DNA of 64,000 nucleotides from Streptomyces broussonetiae (lineage in GTDB: Bacteria; Actinomycetota; Actinomycetes; Streptomycetales; Streptomycetaceae): the NCBI RefSeq assembly GCF_009796285.1, contig NZ_CP047020.1:3286001-3350000 (forward strand), written 5' to 3'. How positions within the stretch are numbered: position 1 is the stretch's first letter; each line of letters opens with the position of its first letter. The notes under the pieces were generated by a model. That model was not told where the DNA came from and made no database searches. It was given only the letters and a program-made list of their open reading frames with translations. Below are positions 17,564-26,709 of this stretch, in pieces. Made by a program: the position numbers and the translations under genes.

Positions 17564-17869
17564 ATGCGCTACCGGCTCACGTTCGTCGCGGGACTGGCCC
17601 TCGGTTACGTACTCGGCACCAGGGCCGGACGCGAGCGGTACGAGCAGCTGAAGAAGTCCGCCCGGCGGATCGCGCAGAACCCGGCCGTCCGCAACACCGC
17701 CGAGACGGCCGCCCAGCAGGGCCGCCAGTACGCGGGCAGGGCGTTTCACACGGTCAGCGGCAAGGTCGGCGACCATGTCCCGCAGACGGTGAGCCGGCGG
17801 GTCCGCTCCCTGCGGGAGCGCAACCTCAACGGCACGCCCGAGGACGACTGGGGCACCAGCAACACCTAG
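17564..17869 (+). CDS. Small membrane-anchored YtxH-like protein
   Basis: A protein of 101 residues. A short N-terminal hydrophobic segment (LTFVAGLALGYVLG, residues 4-17) is followed by TRAGRERYEQLKK and an Ala/Arg/Gln-rich helical region, the layout of YtxH-type stress-related anchored helices. The ATG at 17564 is preferred to the GTG at 17555 because GAAGGG lies 8 bases before it. The function is unknown. It stands alone between the tRNA-Asn promoter region and the sugar kinase gene. Confidence 0.75.
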   Translation: MRYRLTFVAGLALGYVLGTRAGRERYEQLKKSARRIAQNPAVRNTAETAAQQGRQYAGRAFHTVSGKVGDHVPQTVSRRVRSLRERNLNGTPEDDWGTSNT

Positions 17870-17941
17870 CGGAACACGGGCACCCACCCCGTTGGACGTC
17901 CTCGGCCGAACCATCCGCAGGAATGCTGCAAAATTCTCCGT

Positions 17942-19381
17942 ATGGGGATAGTCGCCGGGCTGGACAGCTCACCGGACTTCACACGCATCGTGGTCTGCGA
18001 CACGGACACCGGAGCCGTGCTCAGGCAGGGGTACGCCCCGCATCCGGCGGAGGGTCGCCCCAGCGACATAGATCCGCAGGCCTGGCTGCTCTCTCTCGGC
18101 GAGGCCGCGGGGGGCGGTCTGCTGGAGGGCGTGCAGGCCATCGGTGTCTCCGCGCAGCAGAACGCCCTCGTCCCGCTGGACGCCCAGGGCAACACGGTCC
18201 GCCCGGCGCTGGTCGGCGGCGACAAGCGGGCGCAGGTCGCGGCGGCCGATCTCGTCGACGCGCTCGGCGGGCGCGAGGCCTGGGCGCAGGCCGTGGGGTG
18301 CGTGCCGCAGGCCGCCCAGCCCGTCACCAAGCTGCGCTGGCTCGCGAAGAACGAACCGGAGAACGCCCGGCGCACCGCCGTCCTGCTCCAGGCGCACGAC
18401 TGGCTGGTGTGGCAGTTGCTCGGGCGGCCCGTGCGCAGGACGACCGATCGCGGCGGGGCCTCCTCGACCGGGTACTGGTCGGCCGCGACGGGCGGGTACC
18501 GGCCCGACCTGGTCGAGCTGGCCCTCGGGCACCAGGCGATGCTGCCGGAGGTGATCGGCCCGTCGGACGCGGCCGGTACGACCCCGGAGGGGCTGCTGAT
18601 CTCGGCCGGGACGGGCGAGACCATGGCCGCCGCGTTCGGACTCGGGATCGGGCTCGGGGACGCGGTCGTGTCGCTCGGGGCCTCCGGGTCCGTGATGGCC
18701 GTGCACCCGGAGGCGCTGGCCGACCAGTCCGGGATGATCACCTCCCTGGCCGACGCCACCGGTATGCACCTGCCGGTCGTCACCACCCTGAACGCCGTTC
18801 GGACCCTGCGCGGTACCGCCGAGCTGCTCGGGCTGCCGGACCTGGAGGGCCTGTCCGAGCTGGCGATGAAGTCGACGCCGGGGGCTCACGGCCTGGTGCT
18901 GCTGCCCTATCTGGAGGGTGAGCGGACGCCGAGCCTGCCGCACACCGCGGGCACGCTCGCCGGGCTGCGGCGGGAGTCGATGAAGCCCGAGCATCTGGCG
19001 CGGGCCGCGTTCGAGGGCATGCTGTGCGGACTCGGCGACGCGCTCGACGTGCTGCGCGGCCGGGGCGTTGACGTGCGGCGGATCTTCCTGCTGGGCCCGG
19101 CCGCGGAGCTGCCCGCCGTACAGGCCTCGGCGCCCGCGCTGTTCGGGGCACAGGTCGTCGTACCGCAGCCGGCGGACTACGCGGCGATCGGCGCGGCCCG
19201 GCAGGCCGCCTGGGCGCTCGGCGTGTCGCAGGGCACACTCGACCCGCGTACCCCGCCGGCCTGGCAGGGCGCGGCGGCGCAGGTGCTGGAGCCGGGCGAC
19301 GAGCTGGCGGTGGGTCAGGCGGTGCGACAGCAGTTCACGGCCGTACGGGAACAAACCCATCCAGGGGCATTCCACTCATAA
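17942..19381 (+). CDS. FGGY-family carbohydrate kinase (xylulokinase-like)
   Basis: A protein of 479 residues with two actin-like ATPase domains. The N-terminus is AGLDSSPDFTRIVV, with SPD in place of the usual ST-x-S. ISAQQ-like GVSAQQNALVPLD, the catalytic-region segment RTTDRGGASSTGYW and the ATP site GASGSVMAV follow. The family phosphorylates pentuloses or similar polyols with ATP in the cytoplasm, and xylulose is the usual guess. The ATG at 17942 lacks a ribosome binding site, so the mRNA may be leaderless. It precedes an ABC exporter pair, an order that is conserved in Streptomyces but does not reveal the substrate. Confidence 0.8.
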   Translation: MGIVAGLDSSPDFTRIVVCDTDTGAVLRQGYAPHPAEGRPSDIDPQAWLLSLGEAAGGGLLEGVQAIGVSAQQNALVPLDAQGNTVRPALVGGDKRAQVAAADLVDALGGREAWAQAVGCVPQAAQPVTKLRWLAKNEPENARRTAVLLQAHDWLVWQLLGRPVRRTTDRGGASSTGYWSAATGGYRPDLVELALGHQAMLPEVIGPSDAAGTTPEGLLISAGTGETMAAAFGLGIGLGDAVVSLGASGSVMAVHPEALADQSGMITSLADATGMHLPVVTTLNAVRTLRGTAELLGLPDLEGLSELAMKSTPGAHGLVLLPYLEGERTPSLPHTAGTLAGLRRESMKPEHLARAAFEGMLCGLGDALDVLRGRGVDVRRIFLLGPAAELPAVQASAPALFGAQVVVPQPADYAAIGAARQAAWALGVSQGTLDPRTPPAWQGAAAQVLEPGDELAVGQAVRQQFTAVREQTHPGAFHS

Positions 19382-19542
19382 ATGACATAACGCCACTGAG
19401 GTGGTCGTACGAGCTTCCGTACGCGTGGCCGTACGCGCTTGCCCGCCGGGTTAATCGCTTGAGGTAACACGGGTGGAGTGTCGGACGATAGGGGCCAAGG
19501 GCAACCGAACCAGCCCCTGTCGCCGACTCCGAGAGACACAGC

Positions 19543-21276
19543 GTGCTCATACGACTTCTACGGGCCTATCTCAGGCCCTACAAGAAATCCATCGCCCTGC
19601 TGGTGCTGCTGCAGTTCCTGCAGACCTGCGCCACCCTCTACCTGCCCACTCTCAACGCGCACATCATCGACAACGGTGTCGTGAAGGGTGACACGGGTTA
19701 CATCCTGTCCTTCGGCGCCCTGATGATCGGCATCTCGCTGGCGCAGGTCGTGTGCAACATAGGCGCCGTATACTACGGTGCACGCACCGCCTCCGCGCTC
19801 GGCCGGGACGTGCGCGGCGCCGTCTTCGGCCGGGTGCAGTCCTTCTCGGCACGTGAGGTGGGCCACTTCGGCGCCCCCTCTCTCATCACCCGTACGACGA
19901 ACGACGTACAGCAGGTCCAGATGCTGGCCCTGATGACGTTCACGCTGATGGTGTCGGCGCCCATCATGTGTGTCGGCGGCATCGTGATGGCCCTCGGGCT
20001 GGACGTACCCCTGTCCGGCGTGCTGGTGGCCGTGGTCCCGGTGCTCGCGATCTGTGTCACGTTCATCGTGCGCCGACTGCGTCCGCTGTTCCGGTCGATG
20101 CAGGTCCGCCTGGACACGGTGAACCGGGTGCTGCGCGAGCAGATCACCGGCAACCGCGTGATCCGCGCCTTCGTCCGCGACGAGTACGAGCAGCGCCGGT
20201 TCGGGAAGGCGAACACCGACCTCACCGAGATGCAGCTGGCCACCGGCCGGATGCTCGCGCTGATGTTCCCGATCGTCATGACCGTGGTGAACCTGTCGTC
20301 GATCGCGGTCGTGTGGTTCGGCGCACACCGCATCGACAGCGGCGGTATGCGGATCGGCGATCTGACCGCGTTCCTCGCCTATCTCATGCAGATCGTCATG
20401 TCCGTGATGATGGCCACCTTCATGTTCATGATGGTGCCGCGCGCGGAGGTGTGCGCCGAGCGCATCGAGGAGGTCCTCGGGACCGACTCGAGCGTGGTCC
20501 CGCCGGTGGCGCCCGTCACCGAGCTGCGCGCCCACGGCCACCTGGAGATCCGGGCCGCCGGCTTCCACTATCCGGGTGCCGAGGAGCCGGTGCTCAAGGG
20601 CGTCGACCTGGTGGCCCGGCCCGGCGAGACGACCGCCGTGATCGGCTCCACCGGCAGCGGCAAGTCGACCCTGCTCGGGCTGGTCCCGCGGCTGTTCGAC
20701 GCCACCGAGGGCGCGGTCCTCGTCGACGGCGTGGACGTCCAGCAGGTCGACCCGCAGCTGCTGGCGAGAACGGTCGGGATGGTGCCGCAGAAGCCGTACC
20801 TGTTCGCGGGGACGGTCGCGACCAACCTGCGCTACGGCAATCCGGACGCCACCGACGAGGAGCTGTGGCACGCGCTGGAGGTGGCGCAGGCCAAGGGCTT
20901 CGTGAGCAAGCTGGAGGGCGGCCTGGACGCGCCCATCTCGCAGGGCGGCACCAACGTCTCCGGCGGTCAGCGCCAGCGCCTGGCCATCGCCCGCACCCTG
21001 GTGCAGCGTCCGGAGATCTACCTCTTCGACGACTCCTTCTCCGCGCTCGACTACGCCACCGACGCGGCACTGCGCGCGGCCCTCGGCCGGGAGACCGCCG
21101 AGGCGACCGTCGTCATCGTCGCCCAGCGCGTGGCCACCATCCGCGACGCGGACCGGATCATCGTGCTGGACGAGGGCCGGGTCGTCGGCACCGGCCGGCA
21201 CCAGGAGCTGATGGCGACCAACGAGACCTACCGGGAGATCGTGCTCTCCCAGCTGACGGAAGCGGAGGCTGCCTGA
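19543..21276 (+). CDS. ABC exporter half-transporter, subunit 1 (degenerate NBD)
   Basis: A protein of 577 residues. Six membrane helices occupy about residues 1-300 and a nucleotide-binding domain occupies about 330-577. Walker A is GSTGSGKSTLL and the signature is VSGGQRQRLAIA. Walker B ends LFDDSFSALD, with Asp where the catalytic Glu should be, and the switch His is Gln (VAQRVAT). Such changes mark the non-hydrolytic site of heterodimeric exporters of the TM287/288 type. The GTG start lies downstream of a short leader. The stop overlaps the ATG of subunit 2 (TGATG). Confidence 0.9.
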   Translation: MLIRLLRAYLRPYKKSIALLVLLQFLQTCATLYLPTLNAHIIDNGVVKGDTGYILSFGALMIGISLAQVVCNIGAVYYGARTASALGRDVRGAVFGRVQSFSAREVGHFGAPSLITRTTNDVQQVQMLALMTFTLMVSAPIMCVGGIVMALGLDVPLSGVLVAVVPVLAICVTFIVRRLRPLFRSMQVRLDTVNRVLREQITGNRVIRAFVRDEYEQRRFGKANTDLTEMQLATGRMLALMFPIVMTVVNLSSIAVVWFGAHRIDSGGMRIGDLTAFLAYLMQIVMSVMMATFMFMMVPRAEVCAERIEEVLGTDSSVVPPVAPVTELRAHGHLEIRAAGFHYPGAEEPVLKGVDLVARPGETTAVIGSTGSGKSTLLGLVPRLFDATEGAVLVDGVDVQQVDPQLLARTVGMVPQKPYLFAGTVATNLRYGNPDATDEELWHALEVAQAKGFVSKLEGGLDAPISQGGTNVSGGQRQRLAIARTLVQRPEIYLFDDSFSALDYATDAALRAALGRETAEATVVIVAQRVATIRDADRIIVLDEGRVVGTGRHQELMATNETYREIVLSQLTEAEAA

Positions 21277-23201
21277 TGGCCGGGCCCATGCGCATGATGG
21301 CCGGGCGCGGACCCGACCAGCGCTCGATGGACTTCAAGGGGTCGAGCAAACGGCTCCTCGCCCAGTTCAGGCCCGAACGGCTCACGATCTACGGCCTGCT
21401 GCTGTGCGTGATCGTCAGCGTGGGCCTGAACGTGGTCGGCCCGAAGATCCTCGGCAAGGCCACCGACCTGGTCTTCTCCGGCATCATCGGCCGTCGGATG
21501 CCGGCCGGCGCCACCAAGCAGCAGGTCCTCGACCAGATGCGGGCCCACGGCCAGGGCGCCGTCGCGGACATGCTCAAGAGCACCGACTTCACGCCCGGCA
21601 AGGGCATCGACTTCGGCGCGGTCGGCAGCGTCCTGCTGCTCGCGCTCGCCACGTTCATGGTCGCCGGTCTGCTGAGTGCGGTGGCGACCCGCCTGGTCAA
21701 CCGGGCCGTGAACCGCACGATGTTCCGGCTGCGCGAGCAGGTGCAGGGCAAGCTGTCCCGGCTGCCGCTGTCGTACTTCGACAAGCGCCAGCGCGGCGAG
21801 GTGCTCTCGCGCGCGACCAACGACATCGACAACATCGGCCAGACGCTCCAGCAGTCGATGGGCCAGCTGATCAACTCGCTGCTCACCATCGTCGGTGTGC
21901 TGGTGATGATGTTCTGGGTCTCCTGGATCCTGGCGCTGGTCGCGCTCGTCACCGTGCCGCTGTCGGCACTGGTGGCCACCCGGGTCGGCAAGCGCTCCCA
22001 GCCGCACTTCGTGCAGCAGTGGCGCACGACGGGCAAGCTGAACGCCCACATCGAGGAGATGTACACCGGGCACACCCTGGTGAAGGTGTTCGGCCGGCAG
22101 GAGCAGTCGGCGCAGCAGTTCGCCGAGCAGAACGAGGCGTTGTACGAGGCCGGGTTCAAGGCGCAGTTCAACAGCGGTGTGATGCAGCCGCTGATGATGT
22201 TCGTGTCCAACCTGAACTACGTCCTGGTGGCGGTGGTCGGCGGCCTGCGCGTCGCCTCCGGCTCGCTCTCCATCGGTGACGTCCAGGCCTTCATCCAGTA
22301 CTCGCGGCAGTTCTCGATGCCGCTGACGCAGGTCGCGTCGATGGCGAACCTGGTGCAGTCCGGCATCGCCTCGGCCGAGCGGGTCTTCGAACTCCTCGAC
22401 GCCGAGGAGCAGGAGGCCGACCCGGTGCCGGGCGAGCGTCCGGCCGAGCTGCGCGGGCGGGTGCGCCTGGAGCACGTGTCCTTCCGGTACGACCCGGACA
22501 GGCCGCTGATCGAGGACCTCTCGCTCACGGTGGAGCCCGGTCACACGGTGGCGATCGTCGGCCCGACCGGCGCGGGCAAGACCACGCTGGTCAACCTCCT
22601 GATGCGGTTCTACGACGTCTCGGGCGGCCGGATCACCCTGGACGGGGTCGACGTCCGCAGGATGACCCGCGACGAACTGCGCTCCGGGATCGGCATGGTG
22701 CTGCAGGACACCTGGCTGTTCGGCGGCACGATCGCGGAGAACATCGCGTACGGCGCCGCGCGTGAGGTCACGCGCGGCGAGATCGAGGAGGCGGCCCGGG
22801 CGGCCCATGCGGACCGGTTCGTCCGTACCCTCCCGGACGGCTACGACACCGTGATCGACGACGAGGGCACGGGGGTCAGCGCGGGTGAGAAGCAGCTCAT
22901 CACCATCGCGCGGGCGTTCCTGTCCAACCCGGTGATCCTGGTGCTGGACGAGGCGACGAGTTCCGTGGACACCCGTACGGAGGTGCTGATCCAGAAGGCC
23001 ATGGCCAAGCTGGCCCACGGCCGTACGTCGTTCGTCATCGCGCACCGGCTCTCCACGATCCGGGACGCCGACACGATCCTGGTGATGGAGAACGGCTCGA
23101 TCGTGGAACAGGGCGCGCACAGCGAGCTGTTGGCGGCCGACGGGGCGTACGCCCGGCTGTACAAGGCGCAGTTCGCGCAGGCGGTGGCCGAGGTCGACTG
23201 A
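21276..23201 (+). CDS. ABC exporter half-transporter, subunit 2 (catalytic NBD)
   Basis: A protein of 641 residues with an N-terminal extension before the six-helix domain and a nucleotide-binding domain from about residue 390. Walker A is GPTGAGKTTLV, Walker B is ILVLDEATSSVD with the catalytic Glu, and the switch His is present (IAHRLST). The signature is altered to VSAGEKQ. Paired with subunit 1 this gives one canonical and one degenerate ATP site, the hallmark of a heterodimer. It is translationally coupled to subunit 1. An extra segment of about 60 residues lies between helices 1 and 2. The exported substrate is unknown. Confidence 0.9.
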   Translation: MAGPMRMMAGRGPDQRSMDFKGSSKRLLAQFRPERLTIYGLLLCVIVSVGLNVVGPKILGKATDLVFSGIIGRRMPAGATKQQVLDQMRAHGQGAVADMLKSTDFTPGKGIDFGAVGSVLLLALATFMVAGLLSAVATRLVNRAVNRTMFRLREQVQGKLSRLPLSYFDKRQRGEVLSRATNDIDNIGQTLQQSMGQLINSLLTIVGVLVMMFWVSWILALVALVTVPLSALVATRVGKRSQPHFVQQWRTTGKLNAHIEEMYTGHTLVKVFGRQEQSAQQFAEQNEALYEAGFKAQFNSGVMQPLMMFVSNLNYVLVAVVGGLRVASGSLSIGDVQAFIQYSRQFSMPLTQVASMANLVQSGIASAERVFELLDAEEQEADPVPGERPAELRGRVRLEHVSFRYDPDRPLIEDLSLTVEPGHTVAIVGPTGAGKTTLVNLLMRFYDVSGGRITLDGVDVRRMTRDELRSGIGMVLQDTWLFGGTIAENIAYGAAREVTRGEIEEAARAAHADRFVRTLPDGYDTVIDDEGTGVSAGEKQLITIARAFLSNPVILVLDEATSSVDTRTEVLIQKAMAKLAHGRTSFVIAHRLSTIRDADTILVMENGSIVEQGAHSELLAADGAYARLYKAQFAQAVAEVD

Positions 23202-23209
23202 CGGCGCAG

Positions 23210-23233
23210 GGGGCCGCCGCCGGGCGGCCCCCG
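23210..23233. terminator. Bidirectional terminator hairpin
   Basis: Perfect 10-bp stem GGGGGCCGCC / GGCGGCCCCC with loop GCCG, between the convergent ABC and sigma-factor genes. Confidence 0.85.
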
Positions 23234-23234
23234 T

Positions 23235-24386
23235 TCAGTCCAGGTAGCCCCGCAGCTGGTCCGCAAAGGCGTGGTCCCGGAGCTTGTTGAGGGTCTTGGA
23301 CTCGATCTGCCGTATCCGTTCCCTTGTCACGCCGAAGATGCGCCCTATCTCCTCCAGCGTGCGGGGGCGGCCGTCGGCGAGGCCGTAGCGGAGCTGGACG
23401 ACCTTGCGCTCCCGCTCCCCCAGGGTGGACAGAACGGCCTCCAGGTGCTGCCGCAGCAGGAGGAAGGCGGCCGACTCCACCGGGCTCGCGGCGTCGCCGT
23501 CCTCGATGAGGTCGCCGAGGGCGACGTCCTCCTCCTCGCCGACCGGGGCATGCAGGGAGACCGGTTCCTGGGCGAGCCGCAGCACCTCGCTGACCCGCTC
23601 GGGTGCCAGGTCGAGATGGTCGGCGACCTCGTCGGGCGTGGGCTCGTAGCCCCGCTCCTGGAGCATCCGGCGCTGCACGCGCACGACCCGGTTGATCAGC
23701 TCGACCACATGCACCGGGACGCGGATGGTGCGGGCCTGGTCGGCCAGGGCCCGGGACATCGCCTGGCGTATCCACCAGGTGGCGTACGTGGAGAACTTGT
23801 AGCCGCGGGCGTAGTCGAACTTCTCCACCGCCCGGATCAGCCCGAGGTTGCCCTCCTGGACGAGGTCGAGCATGGTCAGCCCGCGCCCGACGTACCGTTT
23901 GGCGACCGAGACGACGAGCCGCAGGTTGGCCTCGATGAGCCGCCGCTTGGCCATCCGCCCCATGACGACGAGCCGGTCCAGGTCGAGCGCCAACTGGCTG
24001 TCCAGATCCGGTGTGCTGGAGAGCTTTTCCTCGGCGAACAGGCCGGCCTCGACACGACGGGCGAGTTCGACCTCCTCGGCCGCGGTGAGCAGCGGGATGC
24101 GGCCGATCTCGCGCAGGTACTGGCGGAACAGATCGGCGGAGGGGCCGCCGGTGTCGGCCCGGGCCGCGGCGGGGGTCTCGGCGGGTTCGTCGGGTTCCTC
24201 GGGCTCGTCGGCGAGCGCCTCCGCCGGCGGTTCGGCGGACGCCGTCTCCGGGGGCAGGGCGCCGCGGCTCTGCGGAGGCACGGCCACGAGCACGTCCGGA
24301 TCCGCGTCCGGCTCGTCCGCGGTCGTGCCGGTGGCGCTGGTGGTACGGGTGGCGCTGTCGGTCTGAGTGAGGGTCTGGGTCTGCAC
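23235..24386 (-). CDS. Hrd-type principal-like RNA polymerase sigma factor (HrdA-like)
   Basis: A sigma-70 family protein of 383 residues. A low-complexity Thr/Ala/Glu/Pro N-terminus of about 90 residues is followed by region 1.2 ([29 protein letters not shown]), region 2 ([35 protein letters not shown]), region 3 and region 4 ([19 protein letters not shown]). The GTG at 24386 is chosen because GGAGG lies 8 bases upstream; the open frame continues further but is not coding. It lacks the long N-terminal region of HrdB. Position next to dnaG agrees with the S. coelicolor hrdA locus, recalled from memory. It is probably dispensable. Confidence 0.88.
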   Translation of the reverse strand: MQTQTLTQTDSATRTTSATGTTADEPDADPDVLVAVPPQSRGALPPETASAEPPAEALADEPEEPDEPAETPAAARADTGGPSADLFRQYLREIGRIPLLTAAEEVELARRVEAGLFAEEKLSSTPDLDSQLALDLDRLVVMGRMAKRRLIEANLRLVVSVAKRYVGRGLTMLDLVQEGNLGLIRAVEKFDYARGYKFSTYATWWIRQAMSRALADQARTIRVPVHVVELINRVVRVQRRMLQERGYEPTPDEVADHLDLAPERVSEVLRLAQEPVSLHAPVGEEEDVALGDLIEDGDAASPVESAAFLLLRQHLEAVLSTLGERERKVVQLRYGLADGRPRTLEEIGRIFGVTRERIRQIESKTLNKLRDHAFADQLRGYLD

Positions 24387-24639
24387 GGGGGCGACCTCCA
24401 GGATGATCGCTGCCGGGCGTGTGCGGCAGCGGTACTTCGGGGGCGGAGAGTCGACGGCCTGCGCTCCGAGGACTCGGGCACCGCCCCCAGTGTGGGGTAC
24501 GACACAACCCCGCCACGAGGGGCGTGCGGTGACTTTTTGCGTTCGCTTCGTGACCGGACGGTTACTCAGCTCGTCGGACCATCCGGCTGACATATGCGGC
24601 CATGACTGGGCCGCACCGACGTGAGGCAGGACGGAAGGC

Positions 24640-24804
24640 ATGAGCGAGATCGAGGAGCAGCGCAGGGCGGACGAGCAGTTGATGCAGGCTCTGCGGCAGA
24701 CGCAGCTTGAGAGCGATCACCGACCACCTCGGCATCGCACCACCCGAACGGCTCCGAGAAGAGGACCAGCTTCCCCTACAGCGCCTGCGCGCCCCGGGTC
24801 TTGA
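24640..24804 (+). CDS. Short ORF, possibly truncated gene
   Basis: A 54-codon ORF with GGAAGG close upstream. The first 24 residues ([20 protein letters not shown] and four more) are helical and charged with good codon bias. After that the sequence turns Arg/Pro-rich without structure, and the last 29 bases overlap the 3' end of dnaG on the opposite strand. It looks like the head of a small gene whose remainder was lost. Confidence 0.35.
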   Translation: MSEIEEQRRADEQLMQALRQTQLESDHRPPRHRTTRTAPRRGPASPTAPARPGS

Positions 24805-26671
24805 GGGACTGGTCGTACTGCTGCAGGACCCACAACTCGTTGTGAACGGCGGCCAGTTGGGCCGGGTCGCCGCCGGCTTCCAGGCGGCGGGCGGTGATCT
24901 GGATCTCCTGGACGCGGCGCTCCACGGCGCGGCGGCGGACGGTCACGAGCTGCTCGCCCGCGTAGGCCTCGTCGACCGCGCGGCGCATGATCGCCTCCAC
25001 GGCCAGCTCCGTGACCATGGCGCGGACCGAGTCGTCGGGCGCGGCCTCGCGGACCCGGACCAGGTACTCCTGGCTGTCCTGCATGCCGTACTCGGCGCCG
25101 CCCGCGTCCAGGATGGCCTGGCGTACGGCGGCGTAGGGGGCGGCGGTGAACTCGTCCACGCCGTAGGCGTCGAAGGCCGGGGAGACCAGCTCCGGGCGCT
25201 GCAGGGCGAGCTTGAGCAGTTCGCGCTCGGTGGCGTAGATGGGGTTGCGCAGCTGGAGCGCGGGACCGGCGGTGGCGGGACGGGCGGCGGACTCGTAGGG
25301 CTGCGGACCCGCCGCGGCCGGGGCCTTGCCGCCGCGCTCGCGCGCCCAGCGGGCCAGCTGGGCGACCCGCTTGACCACGAACTGGGTGTCGAGGATGCCG
25401 AGCATGCCGGCCAGCTCGACGGCGACCTCGTGCTGGGCGCCGCTGTTCTTGATCCGGGCGACGATGGGCGCCGCCTCGTCCAGGGCGGCGGCGCGGCCGG
25501 CCGGGGTGTCCAGGTCGTAGCGGTTCACGATCTGGCGCAGTGCGAACTCGAAGAGGGGCGTGCGCGGTTCGGTCAGGTCCGCCACCGCCTCGTCGCCCTT
25601 CGCGAGGCGCAGCTCACAGGGGTCCATGCCGTCCGGCGCGATCGCGATGTACGTCTCGGCGGCGAACTTCTGGTCGTCCTCGAAGGCGCGCAGGGCGGCC
25701 TTCTGGCCGGCCGCGTCACCGTCGAAGGTGAAGATCACCCGGGCCGATCCGTTGTCCATCAGCAGGCGGCGCAGGATCTTGATGTGCTCGCCGCCGAACG
25801 CCGTACCGCAGGTCGCGATGGCGGTCGTCACCCCGGCCAGGTGGCAGGCCATGACGTCCGTGTAGCCCTCGACCACGACCGCGCGGCTGGACTTCGCGAT
25901 CTCCTTCTTCGCCAGGTCGATGCCGTACAGCACCTGGCTCTTCTTGTAGATCGCCGTCTCGGGGGTGTTCAGGTACTTGGGGCCGTTGTCCGCCTCGTAC
26001 AGCTTGCGGGCGCCGAAGCCGACGACCTCGCCGCCGATGTCCCGGATCGGCCACATCAGGCGGCCCCGGAAGCGGTCGATGGGGCCGCGGCGGCCCTCCT
26101 GGGAGAGGCCGGAGAGGATCAGTTCCTTGTCGGTGAAGCCCTTGCCGCGCAGATAGCGGGTGAGGTGGTCCCAGCCCTGGGGGCTGTAGCCGACGCCGAA
26201 GTGGACGGCGGCGCCCTGGTCGAAGCCGCGCTCGGCGAGGAAGAGGCGGCCGGTCTCGGCCTCGGGGCTGGTGGCGAGCTGCTCGGCGTACCACTGCGCG
26301 GCGATCTTGTGCGCCTCGACCAGGCGGATCCGCTCGCCGCGCTGGTGGGCCGGGTTGTACCCGCCCTCCTCGTAGCGCAGCGTGATGCCCGCCTGGGCGG
26401 CCAGGCGCTCCACCGCCTCCGAGAAGGAGAGGTGGTCCACCTTCATCACGAAGGTGATGGTGTCGCCGCCCTCCTGGCAGCCGAAGCAGTGGAAGAGTCC
26501 CTTGCCCGGGCTGACCTGGAAGGACGGCGACTTCTCGTCGTGGAAGGGGCACAGCCCCTTGAGGTTGCCGCCACCGGCGTTGCGCAGCTGGAGGTACTCG
26601 GAGACCACGGCGTCGATCGGGACCGCGTCCCGTACCGCCTTCACGTCCTCGTCGTTGATCCGTCCTGCCAC
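24776..26671 (-). CDS. dnaG: DNA primase
   Basis: A full-length bacterial primase of 631 residues. The N-terminal CHC2 zinc finger (CPFHDEKSPSF...LFHCFGC) spans about residues 40-65. The catalytic core includes VVVEGYTDVMA and the Toprim Asp pair in FTFDGDAAGQKA. A C-terminal helical region for the replicative helicase DnaB follows, separated by a Pro/Ala-rich linker near residue 440. It synthesises RNA primers for lagging-strand replication. It is a single-copy core gene and a good synteny anchor for the Streptomyces chromosome. Confidence 0.97.
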   Translation of the reverse strand: MAGRINDEDVKAVRDAVPIDAVVSEYLQLRNAGGGNLKGLCPFHDEKSPSFQVSPGKGLFHCFGCQEGGDTITFVMKVDHLSFSEAVERLAAQAGITLRYEEGGYNPAHQRGERIRLVEAHKIAAQWYAEQLATSPEAETGRLFLAERGFDQGAAVHFGVGYSPQGWDHLTRYLRGKGFTDKELILSGLSQEGRRGPIDRFRGRLMWPIRDIGGEVVGFGARKLYEADNGPKYLNTPETAIYKKSQVLYGIDLAKKEIAKSSRAVVVEGYTDVMACHLAGVTTAIATCGTAFGGEHIKILRRLLMDNGSARVIFTFDGDAAGQKAALRAFEDDQKFAAETYIAIAPDGMDPCELRLAKGDEAVADLTEPRTPLFEFALRQIVNRYDLDTPAGRAAALDEAAPIVARIKNSGAQHEVAVELAGMLGILDTQFVVKRVAQLARWARERGGKAPAAAGPQPYESAARPATAGPALQLRNPIYATERELLKLALQRPELVSPAFDAYGVDEFTAAPYAAVRQAILDAGGAEYGMQDSQEYLVRVREAAPDDSVRAMVTELAVEAIMRRAVDEAYAGEQLVTVRRRAVERRVQEIQITARRLEAGGDPAQLAAVHNELWVLQQYDQSLKTRGAQAL

Positions 26672-26709
26672 GGGTGAATTCTACGGGGACCCGCCGACAG
26701 CCCTGATGA

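Noticed and set aside
19968..21275. N-terminal extension of the second ABC subunit through the first gene
   Set aside because: The extension is Arg-rich out-of-frame reading of subunit 1; ATG 21276 gives a full transporter.
24707..26677. Plus-strand ORF of 656 codons opposite dnaG
   Set aside because: Antisense shadow of dnaG without any domain or ribosome binding site.
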